This document shows positions 1 through 12,593 of a stretch of DNA of 64,000 nt, piece after piece. Location: contig CM074864.1 of NCBI GenBank assembly GCA_037501455.1, positions 35,304,001 through 35,368,000 on the forward strand. The letters are read 5' to 3'. The stretch is from Lantana camara. Lineage: Eukaryota; Streptophyta; Magnoliopsida; Lamiales; Verbenaceae. Position numbers and translations under genes: made by a program. The notes under the pieces are model-generated. The model worked only from the letters and a program-made list of their open reading frames with translations, ran no database searches and had not been told where the DNA came from. The number at the start of each line of letters is the position of its first letter. The first letter of the stretch is position 1.

Positions 1-2051
1 TCCTTAAAGTGAGTTATCATTAACGTGGGACTATGATCTTACTATAATCGATTAGGAATTAATCAAATTATGAATCCTAAACGTATACCTTAAGGTTATA
101 AAACAAGTCCACGAAAGAAAACACATTTTGAAATCACATTTTAGACCCCGGATTTGAAAACCCTTAGTGCAAATGTCTGTTAAGAAAGCAAAAGTTTTAA
201 TTCACTTTTACTATTCAAAAGTACTATTCACATTTACTATTCCAGATTACTATTCACGGATTACGATTCATAGGTTACTATTCACTTGTCGGGTCAAAGG
301 GTCGGGTCAAACCCACACACTAAACATACACTCATGGACACACACAAGCACACTCACACACACACAGCATGCACACACACACCCTAATTCAATTATGATC
401 TTGATTATAACCTATAGTTCAAGTTCATGTTATAATAAGCAAGTGTGATCTAGGTTAAAGGCATAACCTATGGTTAAGAAGTCTAATTAAAGCATAACAT
501 CAAGTAATGAAACACTATTCTATCTCAGGTTATAATATGTAACACTATCAAAGTGTATAACATATGATCAAGTACTATTCCATTAATCCATATCATATCA
601 TAAGCTCAAGTCATAACATATGAGTCATGTAACATTGTAACAATTTAATAACATATCATAGACATAAGTCATAGCATATCAAAGCATACCATAACATTTC
701 ATAGCATATACTAAACAATTAAATCATAATTCACTACTAACAAACATATCATAAAAACTATATAATAAATGCATAAAATAAAATCCTATATGGCTTAGGG
801 AAGACCCTAAGACCCAACCTAAACATAATATAAAGATACCATAACATAAAAACATAAACTAAACTAAAACATAACATAAAATAAAACAACATCTGACCTA
901 GCAAGGGGGGGGGGAGCCTCACGGCAAGAGGGGGAGAGAGGGAGGAAGAAAGGAGTTGTTAACACAACATATGAGCAAGGAATTCAATGTCATGAGGGCT
1001 CTATTTATAGTTGTTGGGAAGCCCCTCACCTTGTAATAAAAGTATAGGTAAGGGTAGGAGAGCAAAATGGTAAAACTTCTCTTGGTAGCTAACTTTCGGT
1101 ATTTCGGTAATTTCAGCTCCAAAACGTGAATTTAAGTGGCTGAAAGTATAACCATTCCGTCCGGGTAAAAATTAGCTTCGAAACGCATATTCATCCGTCG
1201 AAATCGGATTTACCGTTTGAAAGATACATTAGTTTTAGTGAATAAAAGTTTTAAGCCCGAAACTCAACACGAGTGAAAAATGACTTTCGAGAATGATTTT
1301 CAAGTCTGGATTGTTTCTAAAATTCAAGAAATAAATCAAGAAGCGTTTTGAATCCAATATCGACTATAAAACGTTTTATCGATAGAAAGTTGAAAACGTA
1401 GAATGAATAGTGAATTCTTACGTACAAACGTACGCTTCAAACTTTCGAGCTAGGGTTTGAATCAAGGGCTGTAAAACATCTCAAAAATCTTGAAATAACT
1501 CATGTAGTGCAAATCCGAAGAGAAAACTATTTCCGAATGAAACCGTTCGTAGTAGAAATAGTGAACTAGGGTTTTCGTAGACATTTTCAAGTAAAACAAA
1601 GCTCAAAATAGATTTTCAAGTCAAGATTGATTTCAATAGACTCGTCTCCACTCAAGGATCGATTTGACTGTAAACTTGGGTAGGAAAGATATCAGAATCA
1701 AAAGCTCATTTTCAGATGAATAGTAACTTTAGTCGGTAAGTTCCCAAAATGCCCTTATGGTTAAAGAAAGGTTTCCAGAGCTTGGAAAACAAGTTCAAAG
1801 GATAGGAAAACATGTGATATGAACCATTAGGGTTCCATTGAAGCATTGGGTAATATAGGCTTGGGAAATGAATAGTAAACTGTATCGAGGTCAAGAACTC
1901 CCCATTAAAACATGTCAGATCACATATGAGCACAAAGTTCATGTAAGAATGCAATGCATGAAGGTTTATAAACTTGGATCACAATCTATAAACGCGTTAC
2001 CAATGCCCTTACTTTATCGTTTTCATCCAGGCCCTGTTTTGGGCTGTTACA
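1..2051 (-). mobile_element. LTR E (Ty3/gypsy), 5' part, minus strand
   Basis: The right end reads GGGCTGTTACA, which on the minus strand is an LTR 5' terminus (TGTAACAGCCC) like those of F (9163) and J (14340). On the minus strand a GT-rich tract followed by GAATAGTAA motifs lies about 1.68 kb from the terminus, and F has the same arrangement about 1.62 kb from its start. The intact terminus abuts a truncated LTR of H, so E inserted into H. The rest of E lies left of the window. No coding region is recognised here; the short open frames are chance. Confidence 0.6.
205..384. repeat. TACTATTCA-motif cluster and CA-rich microsatellite
   Basis: Between about 205 and 285 the motif TACTATTCA recurs at short irregular intervals. 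From about 311 to 384 the plus strand is an interrupted ACAC-rich tract. Both lie inside LTR E. The equivalent GT tract and AATAGTAA motifs occur in LTR F near 10780-10865, so this is a family feature rather than a random microsatellite. Confidence 0.6.
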
Positions 2052-2997
2052 CCCGTGTTTGCCATGGGGTCGCCGGTTGTCATTCCTATACACTCTCTAT
2101 CCAAGGTATTACGTTCGGCCCTGGGAAGTTGGGAAGACGTGGTGCTCTTGATGCCTTCAGAATGAACCGGGGAGGACTCGTGGGGGTTAGATACCCCTCG
2201 AGGAATTTATAATGGCACTCGTGTGGGTTAATAGCCCCTCAAGTAATTTACTAATGGATGGTTAGCGTTGACGGACCCTTCCATCACCGAAGGGGAGGAT
2301 TGAATGTGATTTCTATTTTATGTAATGTAATGTAATGAGAAGTAAGGGTGAATGCTCGTACTCGCCGAGCTTAATGAAATGGTTGGATTATGGAACGGGA
2401 ATAGAGTCTTTAATAATGTAATTTATACGTATATGATATGTAATGTCCTTTGAAAATGATTTGGTATGCAAAACCTATTCCCGGTTCATAACCTTTATCT
2501 TTTACGTGCTTTACTATTTAAATATATAGTGTGTGGGTGTACGTTAGCCCCCTCACTCAGTCGAGGTATGACTGACACCTCTCTTTTAACACTTTTAGTT
2601 TGCAGGTCTTTTGAGCACGAGCTATGCGGAGAAGTGGGTCGTCCGAGTCTCACTGTTTGGTATAGGTCGTGCTAGGTGCATTGCATTCATTTTTGTCTTG
2701 TATTTAATGAATTAATCATGTTATGAATTTGTGTTTTGGAGATATGAATTGTTATGGCTATGTATATTTGATCACTTGATGTATATGTTGATTTTGAAAT
2801 TTTATATTACTAGAAGTCCTTGATTCCGCTATTTGATTAGTTGTCGCCCGGTTTGGTTTAGTTTTAGCTCCGCCTAGCCTAGTGAGCGTGTGGTCTCCTA
2901 TTGTCTTAGACTTGGGCTAGTGTATGGACTTCCCATTTCATGTGCGGGTTCGGGTTTAGGTGCGGGGGATGTCGTAGCCCATGCTCCGGGTGCTACA
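2052..2997 (+). mobile_element. Left LTR of H, 3' part
   Basis: The sequence matches the 3' 900 bp of the LTR at 4225-7449: the GGTATTACG block, the GTGGTGCTCTTGATGCCTTC block, the TTAGCCCCCTCACTCAGTC hairpin and the terminus CCGGGTGCTACA. The 5' two-thirds is missing because E is inserted at 2051/2052. It is older and more diverged from its partner than the LTR pairs of B or C are from each other. Confidence 0.75.
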
Positions 2998-4224
2998 TGG
3001 ACCGGATGAAAAACTTCAATGCACCCTCACCATGATACAAGGGCAAGGATATAATTGGTGGTCGAGTGTCTAGCTGAAACTAGAGGCCTCCAGGGAAGAA
3101 GTTACTTGGAAAGTGTTCGTTCGCGAGTTCAAGAGCAAGTATATCCCGAATGCTACAAGCAGCAGACGCTTGAGAGAGTCCATAGATCTCAAGCAAGGGG
3201 GAATGACAGTGACCGATTATTTTAATGTGTTCGAAAGGCTTTCTTGCTACGCTCCAAGTATTGCAAATGATGATGAAAGTAAGGCCTCGCAATTCCTTCA
3301 AGGACTTCAGGAAGATGTGAAGGATGCGTTGGAAGCTTCAAATACTAGCACGTGGGCCAAAGTAACTGACAAGGCATTGAGAGTTGAGGATCGGATAGTT
3401 ATGAGAAGAAAGAGTTCACATACCGGCCAAGGTTCTAGTTCGAGTACTCAATCGACTCATGGAAAGAGGCGGATGTATGAAGTTCTTCCCCCTCCTAATC
3501 CTCAAAACAAGTAACCTAAACCGGTAAATCCAAATCCTCCTTTGGCTGTCAAGGGTCCCGAGTGTGTGTATTACCGACGAACAAATCACTTGTCGGAGAA
3601 TTATTGGGAACTTCACAAGAGATACTTCGGATGTGGGTCACCGGAGCATATGTTAGATCAATGTCCGCGCAAGAGGCCGGATTATGTGCCGAGAAGAAAT
3701 CAAAGGCCCCGATTCAAGCTCGGGCGTATGCTTTGGGTGGAGAAGGAGAAACAACGACCGAGGTTGATCAAAATACCCCGGTTGAAGGTACAATTACATA
3801 TATGGCATAACATCGCATGCATCGGTCGATCCCGAGACCATTTATTCATTTCAATTTCGGGATGCATTGTTATAGTGGTTGTTGTTGTTGTTTTCACTCT
3901 CTTGTATGCCTTTTACTTGTGCATGACTTCGTTGTAAGTTTCTTTTGAGAGTTGTCGATGAGATTTCGTTGACGTGAGTGGTCGGTAAGCCTGAGGGTCG
4001 AGTTCTCCTTGTCAACTTGTTACAGCAATTGAGAAGAGGTAAGACTTGAGTCGGGTTTGACAATAGTGAAGTCTTTGGTTGAGGTGCAAGACCAAAGAAG
4101 GCAAGATAGCAAAAGTCGAAGAGTCCACTCGAGAGATCGAAGAGAGGATGAGAAGTTGTATCTGCAGTGGTTCGAGGTCCCGAGTCGGACCTAAGGATAG
4201 GTCCTTTTCATAGGGGAGAGATTT
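2998..4224 (+). pseudogene. gag: Internal region of H: broken gag plus chromodomain end
   Basis: The LTR end at 2997 runs straight into mid-gag, so the primer site and leader are deleted. From 3008 to about 3800 the frame reads as Ty3/gypsy Gag: an L-T-M-I-Q-G capsid segment, W-W, REFKSKYIP, and an FLQGL segment. In-frame stops lie at 3071 (TAG) and 3512 (TAA), and a frameshift follows near 3700. Two degenerate zinc knuckles lie at about 3560-3665, each with a Cys replaced by Tyr. The sequence then reaches the ARAYAL and VEGTI segments that precede protease. RT, RNase H and integrase are absent. A short relic at 4114-4156 (VEESTREIEERMR) resembles the end of a chromodomain. The element is therefore an internally deleted derivative. 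Confidence 0.7.
4211..4224 (+). other. Polypurine tract of H
   Basis: A purine-rich run (AGGGGAGAG) ends at the 5' terminus of the right LTR, the standard position of the plus-strand primer. Confidence 0.6.
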
Positions 4225-7200
4225 TGACACCCCGCTTGTTCAACGTACAGGTTTATGCCACGCGTGAGTTTATTTTCCACTTTTATTTGATGCATTCATC
4301 TTTTATTTCTATTGTTTCTTATATGAATTATTTGAAATTATGTAAAATATGTGATTTAAATGTCAAGTATATGCCCTAAGTGAGATTATGATGTTAATTC
4401 TTGAGAATTATGAATGTATGATATATGAGTTTTATTCCCGAGCATGCTAAATTCGTGAATTATGTGATATACGTGATTTAAGGATGTAGTTGTAATAATT
4501 TTAAATATGTTGGACTTAATTGAAAACTTGGCTTTGGACTTAATTGTAACTTTTTGATAGTTTTGGACTTGTTTGAAAAACAAGTCATTTTAGTACACTT
4601 GTGTACGTTTTAATTTGTAACTGGAGCTCGGGATCTCAGATTCGAGTTTCGTCTTTGGCATTGGACTCCTTTCGATGATTTGGATGCAATGGAACTAGTT
4701 TTGTAATTTTTTGGTGCCGTTTCAACCCCCGACAAAGAAAAATTTAGTCACGCGTGCCTAAAACGCACCTATGACCTATCTATGAGCTATGAGACCTAAT
4801 CTTTCATCGTTTCTTTGACTCATTTTAAACCAAAACCATCCCTATCTCTCTCCCTCAGCTGATACATGATTTGGGGCAAGGGAAAAACGAGAAAAGAGGA
4901 AGGAAAGGAATGAAGAAGAGAAACCTCCATTTTTGCCATCTTTGAGCTTTTAAGTTCAATTCTTTTGCTCCATCTTCAAGATCAAGGTAAGATTCTTATT
5001 CTCCACATTCTTATGATCATTTTAATCCATTTAAATCTTGTTTTAAGTTGTGAAATGATGAGATATGGATTAAATGATGAATAGTTAGGGTTTATATGAA
5101 AACTTGAAGAACTTGATCTCTCTTGCATATCTTTGAGTTCTAAGACTCGTTTGATGCTTCTTATAACTCATTTATTACATATTGCACATGCTCTGTCTTT
5201 CCCCTGCCTAATTTACAACTACTGCGTGATGTTTTTATTTATGAAATTAGCTGCTCACTTACATTCTTTGCGCCTGCCTACATTTGCGTGAGTTTATGAC
5301 TACATTGCTTCAGGTTTTGTTGCTTTGTTTTGCCTTTTGTTGCTGTTGTAATTTGGTCTTTGCGGCTGCTACACTTCCTGCATCTCCCCGGCTTCCCGAC
5401 TGCTGTTGTCGCTGTATTTTCTTGCTGCAGAGTAGCGGCTCGGCCGCGCCATTCTTCTGAAGGAATGGCGTCGCCAGTGTGCAGCCTGTCCAGTGGCCTT
5501 CCGTTGATTTGTATCGCGGTGGCGCCATTCTTGTGAAGGAATGGTGCCGCATTATTTGCTTCTCTTTTTGTAATTTCGTAAATGGCTGCTGCATGCATTT
5601 CTTTTATTTGTTGTTCATTAATTGCTTCATTGTTTGTTTCCATGAAAGTAACTTTGGTTATTTCTAATATCTAAATTCTAATACAGATTATGTATTATGT
5701 ACTTTATGTCTTGTATTTTTTTTTATTAATTGTAAAGCCATGCAGATTATATATATATTATAAGATATGTTTTGTATTTAATTATTAAATTATTTAATAT
5801 AAGTTTTATATATGATATGACCTCTAGAAACTTGAACTTGCATGCATGGCTTTCGTGCTTCCTTTTGTGATTTCTAATGCTTTCATTTTATTCGTTTATG
5901 AGTTGTATGCTATGTAAACATGTTATATTATATGTTGACAGTCTTGTATTAATTTTATGGATTTATTTGATATGCATTTTACGTAATAAGAACTTTAATG
6001 CTTTAAATGGCACGTACTTGCACTTCGTATGCATACATTACATTCATATGCATCTTCGTGCATCTAAATGGTACATAACTGAGTCTACGTCTTTAGTGTT
6101 CCGTTTGTTTGTCACAGAGGTGCTTTCGGGAGGAGGAGTACCCAAAGTTTAAGGAGGTTCACGGTTGTTTTCTCACACCACACTACACATTTTTTTTCAA
6201 AGGTGAGGTTTAGATTCTTTTCTTTTTAGTTAAACGATCTAAAACCCTTAAATGCTCGTTATGTAGCCCACATGTGACTATATATTATATATATAGTTAA
6301 ATATGTGTAATGTACGATATGTTTATGATCTTGTTATCAAGTTTCGGCTTTCAAAAGGGCTATATCTACGAGCATATATGAGCTCATGTTTTAATGAAAG
6401 TTTAATGTTTATGAAAGCTTATTGCGAATGTATGTTATGTTAATGGTTTGTATTGAGCGAGATTGCAACGAAAAGTTAATGTAATGGCAATGTTGGATCA
6501 ATGGAGACTACGGATTAGGACACCCGGTACGATATAGGGCCGTCGGGTTAAGCCTAGACGTGGTTTCCCTCCGAGGTATTACGCTCGACCCGGGGGGTTG
6601 GGAAGGCGTGGTGCTCTTGATGCCTTCGGTGTGAATCCGGGGACGACTAGTATGGGTTAGATACCCCTCGCGGAATTTATAATAGCACTCGTGTTGGTTA
6701 ATCGCCCCTCGAGGAATTTACTAATGGATGGTTAGGGTTGAGTGACCCTTCCATCACCAAAGTCAGGGATTTAAACGGTGGATGCTCGTACTCGCCGAGT
6801 TTAATGAAATGGTTGGATTATGGAACGGGAATAGTGTCTTTATTAATGTAATGTATATATATATATATGATATATAGTGCTTTATGAAATGTTTTGGTAT
6901 GAAAAACGTATTCCCGGTTCATAACCTTTATCTTTTACGTGTTTTGCTCAATATATGTATAGTGTGTGGGTGTTCGTTAGCCCCCTTACTCAGTCGAGAT
7001 ATGACTGACACCTCTCCTTTACCACTTTTAGTTTGTAGGTCTTTTGAGCACGAGCTAGGTGGAGGAGTGGTTCGTTCGAGTCTCACTTTTGAGTGTAGGT
7101 CATGCTAGGTGCATATCATATCATTTTCGTTTTGTATTTAATGATTTGATCATGTTATGTATTTTGTTATGTAAGTATGATTCGTTATGAATACATATAT

Positions 7201-7449
7201 TTGGATATTTGGTTTATATATGTGATTTTGAATTTTATGTTATTAGAACTCCTTGCTTCCGCTATTTGAATTGTTTGCTGCACGCTTTGAGTAAGTTTTA
7301 GCTCCACCTAGCTCCACCTAGCATGTTTGCCTAGCGAGTATATGTTTTCCCATTCGCTTAGACTTGGGCTTGTGTAAGGATTTCCCATTTCATAAGCGGG
7401 TTCGGGTTTAGGTGCCGGGGATGTGGTGGCCCGCGGTCCGGGTGCTATA
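4225..7449 (+). mobile_element. Right LTR of H
   Basis: This 3.2 kb LTR starts TGACACCCCG, a decayed form of TGTAACACCCCG, directly after the polypurine tract. It ends CCGGGTGCTATA, decayed from GCTACA. Internal landmarks are two hairpin-forming palindromes at 5447-5470 and 5521-5548, a TATA-like run near 6280, the CAGTC/GACTG hairpin at 6991-7007, and the common terminus from about 7250. Its 3' flank is an LTR of the C family (D). No gene is present. Confidence 0.75.
6279..6296 (+). promoter_or_regulatory. Candidate TATA element of LTR H
   Basis: An AT-only run with overlapping TATATA lies about 1.17 kb from the LTR 3' end. TATA-like motifs in LTRs A, B, C and G lie at matching positions. 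Position is the only support. Confidence 0.35.
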
Positions 7450-7964
7450 GTACGGGTGAAATTTAGGGGTTCCCATGGGCTTAGAAAAATACAAAGTTGG
7501 GTTCCTTGGCTTCCTTTCTTTGTTACGAGTCCGTTGCTTCTTCCGAAATTTGAATCCGAATTCCCGAACTCAAGTTATGCCTTCCGAAACCCAAGGTGCG
7601 CTAAAGCGAGTTAGGCCCTCGAGTCCGTAACAAATGAAATGGTTCGAAAATCATATCAAACAAACTCAAAACATGCAACGAGCACATAAACACATTCATA
7701 AAACATATAACTCATGTATATCACATAATCATGAAAATTGAAAATAAATTCCAATTCTAACGGACCAAAATGACATAAAAAGGGGCAAATACGTTCAAAT
7801 GAAGCATACAAGGTTCAAATATAATTCAAAAATAAGTCATATAATTCAAATATATCACGTAAGCAATAAAATAAGCACATAATTCACGTAATTAAATAAT
7901 TTAAAAGCACAAGTAACACTCTCGTAACGACGCACCTGTACGGCCTGATGAGCGGGATGTTACA
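7450..7964 (-). mobile_element. LTR fragment D (C family), minus strand
   Basis: The segment matches the right part of the C LTRs (about 39150-39664): the ATGGGCTTAGAAAAATA block, the GTTACGAGTCC block, and the end CGGGATGTTACA. It is cut at 7449 by H. The next base starts an internal region resembling that of C, so 7964 is a true LTR/internal junction and D runs on the minus strand. Confidence 0.75.
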
Positions 7965-8880
7965 AACTTTCCTCCTTCAAAAGGACCTGTCCTCAGGTCC
8001 TAAAGTAGGGTCTTGATGGAACCTGGAACATACTCAACTCTAACTTCCGCTGCACCATTTTGATACAGTCTTCAAGTGGCTCCTCGGATTTTTAAATCCC
8101 GCCACAAAACTCGGTGCAAATCTTCAACTCAAGAAATCTTCTCTTCCAAACCACAAAGCTCTCAAACTCTCGCTGAACGACCGTGCTAAGAGAAAATAGG
8201 TCAACTCGTTAAAATGAGCAACCCCTCGAATCTCATGTGACCTCCATAATGTTAGCAAACCAGACACGAAGTCCTTAGTTATCTACTTCCACTTCCAAAT
8301 AAAATTCAGATGTAGTTGGAGAATCCTGCCGGTTCCCGATGCTCGGTCTTCAACCGATGGAGCGTTAGACATTGCTACACGAAGTTTGCATCATCCTTTC
8401 TCGTGCCATTACACTAAGCCGGCTCTCCAAGTCCTCGAAACAAACTCGGACCAAGAGGCGGATAGTTCTTGTGACCTTGCACTACTAGAGGTGTAAACTA
8501 CACTCTTCCGAAAGCCATGCGCAACCAAAGCCTTCCTTAGTGCCTCGATTGTAACATAATAGTTTTTTAGTACCCTCGGGTAAGAAAAGCCAGTACCAGA
8601 GGTAACTCTCTCTTCAAAAACCTCTACCCACTCAAACCGTGCCTCTTCCTTGTCGTTCCTGTCAATGGGATGGCCATTTATAGGAAGACGAATCTCCTGT
8701 TGAATCCCGATGACACTAGAGACTTACTCTCTGAGGTAATTCTCTGTTTTTCTACCCGAACACATAGTCGGCAATAGCCTTGTAGAAACCACAACTAGAG
8801 CCACCCACGAAACTCTATGGAAGAATGACCCACCAACTCCTCGAAGTAAGCAAAGGGTATCTTCTTCCACAGTTAACCTG
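7965..8880 (-). pseudogene. pol: Internal region of D: decayed RNase H and integrase
   Basis: Next to the LTR, the minus strand has the same purine-rich plus-strand primer region as C (AAAGGAGGAAAG versus AAGGAGGGGAG). Read on the minus strand, about 8680-8480 gives an RNase H relic (EGTKK...NRGTKEGFGC). About 8350-8190 gives an integrase relic: an AEHREPAGF segment, then FIWKWK, TKDFVSGL and later AHFNELTYF, resembling the first catalytic Asp region. Stops and frameshifts are frequent. The same relics in the same order occur in C, so this decayed state belongs to the family. LTR I interrupts it at 8881. Confidence 0.6.
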
Positions 8881-9162
8881 TGTAGCACCCGCAGCTCCGG
8901 GTCACCACATCCCCACACCTAGGCCCGAACCCACATATGAAATGGATTTCCATACATAAGCTCAAGTCTAAGCGAACGGGGACCTACGCGCACACACTAA
9001 GCTAAGCGGGGCTAAACCAAACAGAGCACACAAAATAGACAAATACATAAGCGGAAGCAACAAACAGGATCCATAAAAGAGTTCAACAAATCATATAACT
9101 TATATGCAATGGCCACACTGCCCAAAATAGATCTAGTAATCAAGAGTGACATAGTTATAATT
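8881..9162 (-). mobile_element. LTR I, 3' end fragment, minus strand
   Basis: It starts TGTAGCACCCG and carries ACCACATCCCC, CCCGAACCC, ATGAAATGGATTTCC and GCGGAAGC. This is the reverse complement of the shared 3' end of the H-type LTR. It is cut at 9163 by F. Relative to the end of H (about 7120-7449) it forms an imperfect inverted repeat across about 1.4 kb. Confidence 0.65.
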
Positions 9163-12100
9163 TGTAACAGCCCGGATTTCGAAGTCAGGATAGCACGGGT
9201 AAGTAAAGGGTTAAGAGGAAAGCGTTTATAGCCTTAGTCCATTACATATTTCATTCTATGCGAATTATGTGCATCTATGGTTTGATTTACTATTGTGCCT
9301 TCTTGAGAGAACCATATCACTATTCATTCACCGAACCCTAGACCTCTACCTAAACCTTAAGAAACGAAAGCTGATTTCCATATTTTCCAAATTCATATAA
9401 TAGCTTTCATCATCCCGAAATACGTTTTGAAAATTGTTTGTTAAAAATTCCATTTACGTCCCTAATTACTATTCACCTTTAATTTTAGGAATTTTCAAAA
9501 CACTTTTACCTATCCAATATTGGGTTCGATAGAATCCTTGCAAAATTTTATGAATTTTAGTATGACTCCCAAACCCTAATTCTTAACGCAGCTTCTGTAG
9601 AAATCAAAACCGGCCGAAAAACCCTAATTTTGCCCTAAATTAGAAATTTCTGAATTTCAACGTTTTTCCTATGCAATATTATAACCATTGCGAACCTTGG
9701 ATTATTTTATGAATTTTAAGAATTTTTCCAAACTCTAACTCAAATCCTAGCTCGATTTATAAATTTTTCTCTATTTTTCCGAAAGTACTATTTCCACCGT
9801 AAAAACTAATTTTCAAACTGTAAAACATTTGGCATCCAATATTACAGTCAAAATGATCCTTAAATTATTTCAAGAATCATGGACACTTTCTTGGAAATCA
9901 ATTCACGTTCTAGCTTCGTTTATGAATTTTATCGTATTTTAAAAAAATCCCGAACGACTACTACTTTAAATTATAGATGTTCAAACGTTAAGCTTTTATA
10001 ACCATTAGAAAGCTCTTTCGATCCTCTTTCTTTTGCAACTTCTCTCATTTCAAATTAAACACTAGACATTCTTCTACAAATTTATTATCATTTTTATCCT
10101 ATTGTAGAATTTTTTTTTATTTTGTCATGATTACTAGATAAATTAATTATATCTTAATTATACACCTAAGTATACACCTTAATCCCCCTAATAAATGAAC
10201 CTAGCTTACTCACTACATGACTCACTCGATTAAGTCTTCAAAATTGCAACATAAGCCCCCAAGGCATACCTATAAATACCCTAGGAAGCATAACATAAAA
10301 TTCACACCAAAATCTCACAATCTCTCTCTCCCTCTCGTGACTCTCCCTCTCTCTCACTAGGGTACATTTTTTCTTTTATTATTTCATGCTTTATATTATC
10401 TTTTTAATATAATAATATTAGTAGCATGCTTAGGTGTAATTAAATTATGCTCTAGGAATTTATTTTTATGAAATATATGCATAATTGTTAATCGTATGTA
10501 CAATGTGTCTACATTATGGAATTTTATTTAATTAAATGCATGATTTATGATATGATATAATATGAATATGTATTTAAATAATTATGTTCTTGCTTGATTA
10601 AATTTATGCTTAGAATAATTTATTTAGATTTAATTTTATGATTAAAGTGCTACATTTGAATTTAATTATATGTTATGAATTTGAAATTTATTCAATATGA
10701 TCATGAACTAGTATGAATATCTTCATAAGCCTAAGCACACCTTCATAATGTTCTTGAAATAAATCATGTGCACGTGTGATAGTGTGTGTGTATGTGTGTC
10801 TAATTTTATGTTATACAGTGTTTAATTCATAAGAAATTGAATAGTAAATGTTTTCAATAGTAATTTTGACTTTTTGGTCAACATTTAATTAAGTAATTTC
10901 GAAATTAATTTAAAATTAATTATAAAATAGGATTTTGGAATTTTAAATAAAGATTTTTCCAAATTAATTCAAAAATTAATAAAATTATAAAATAATTTCA
11001 AAATCAACCTACATTATTGAATTAAATTCTAAATTTAATTCCTAATACTTCAATTAAGGTCACAACATGATTAATAAATATTTCAGTGGTGAAAGAATTC
11101 ATGAAACCTAATTAATTAATTAAATTTCATTAAACAATTAAAATTAAATTTTACCGGGAAAGTCTCTAAATGTTATAAGAATTCTCTAATATGTTATATT
11201 TGCTAAACCTTCTGTGATTATTTGATTAGAATAATAAGAACCTAGTTCTAAGTCAGTAGTAATTACTTTCAGGCGACAATTGCACTAAACAGTGGGATCC
11301 ATTCCAATCTGTCTGAATTTCGATACTAGGTAAGGGTTAAAACATTATCAACTGGAATCATGTATATATCTATATCTAATTATAAAATGATTTCCAAACC
11401 TACCTATTATTTGATTTCCTATCTATACATATTAATATAATACGATATTCCTCTTTACGAGGAAAATACCATTAAGTCGGAATCAGGATCTTATCCTGAC
11501 ATTATATACATCAGTCCTATTAATACTAAGAACTGATTCCCGACTAAGAAAGTAAATCGTTATTATTTATCAAAATGGGCCCGGCGTGCAGCTGTGTCGA
11601 GAAATACTCGGAAGGCATCGGGCTGAGCGTATTGTTGGTGCCACAGACCGCCACCAACTCTTGGTAGTGGTATAGCTGGAGGTTAGTTACTCCACGCCAA
11701 GAGTCTTATAAGGGAGACAACCTCCCTGGGAGAGATAGCTTTCTCCCACATATTACATATCGTCAGTAGGGTTTGCTCCCCTACTGACACTACGGTGTTG
11801 CGGAGTTATTATCTTACTTAGTTTTATTAAAATACTGGTGCCTTGATCAGTCTGGTACTATTTTACAAATATTTTAAGGAGATTGGAGGGAGACTCCTTA
11901 CTTGCAGGCGCTACAAATCTTTTAACAAACGGTTCATGACTTATAAACTAAACTCCAAGTACCCCTATCCCTGTTTCAAACTTATGAACCGTATCATATC
12001 TGCTGTATCTTATTACTATCATTTTATATATATGTAACTACCAATATCTAAATCTAATCTTCGTTCACTTAGTCACTTTGACTAATTCCTCGCCTATTTC

Positions 12101-12472
12101 AAACACATGATTTCAGGGAGTGAGGACTACGACACCTAGAGGTATCTTGAAGCTATAGGTGTCATACTTATTAGATCTGGTTTAGATTAAGAGCATTTAA
12201 TCCTGATCATGTATATACTGCTAATAACCTACTCTTGTACATTGACTCCGCATACCATGCTATCATATTACCCCCTTACAATATCATGCACTGTTATATG
12301 TGTTATCATGTGTTTACTACAAGTTTAAATTATATTATCTTCCGCTGCATTTTATCCTACGCTCTACTTAAGTACCGTCTATACCGTTCACCGTAGTATT
12401 TCTTGACTGCTAGGCCTCACATCCACTCGAGGGTAGTACGGTGCGAGGGTTGTAGTGTTAGGGGGCGCTACA
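9163..12472 (+). mobile_element. 5' LTR of F (Ty3/gypsy)
   Basis: This 3.3 kb LTR begins TGTAACAGCCCGG and ends GGGGGCGCTACA, followed directly by a primer-binding site. A clear TATAAATA at 10271 precedes a CT-rich stretch (10320-10360). A run of short hairpins lies at about 11640-11790. A perfect 8-bp stem (GACACCTA/TAGGTGTC) lies at about 12130-12162. J (14340) is a second member of the family. No gene lies within; the small open frame at 11843 is chance. Confidence 0.8.
10271..10278 (+). promoter_or_regulatory. TATA box of LTR F
   Basis: TATAAATA lies in the context CCTATAAATACCC and is followed by A/C-rich and then CT-repeat sequence, typical of a plant core promoter and leader. LTR J has the same block at 15225. 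Confidence 0.65.
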
Positions 12473-12480
12473 GCTTAAGG

Positions 12481-12492
12481 TGATATCAGAGC
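12481..12492 (+). other. Primer-binding site of F
   Basis: TGATATCAGAGC lies eight bases after the LTR end. It matches the tRNA-iMet-type TGGTATCAGAGC with one mismatch. This fixes 9163-12472 as a 5' LTR and F as plus strand. Confidence 0.8.
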
Positions 12493-12593
12493 ATTAGGTT
12501 GGGTTAAGGAGAGACTTAACCTATAAATGCTGGGAGAATGCTTATTTTGTACTTGAACCTTAGATTTCACTCTAAGCGTTTCTTTATATAGCA

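Noticed and set aside
3880..3900. GTTGTTGTTG-type microsatellite
   Set aside because: Too short and common to report as a feature.
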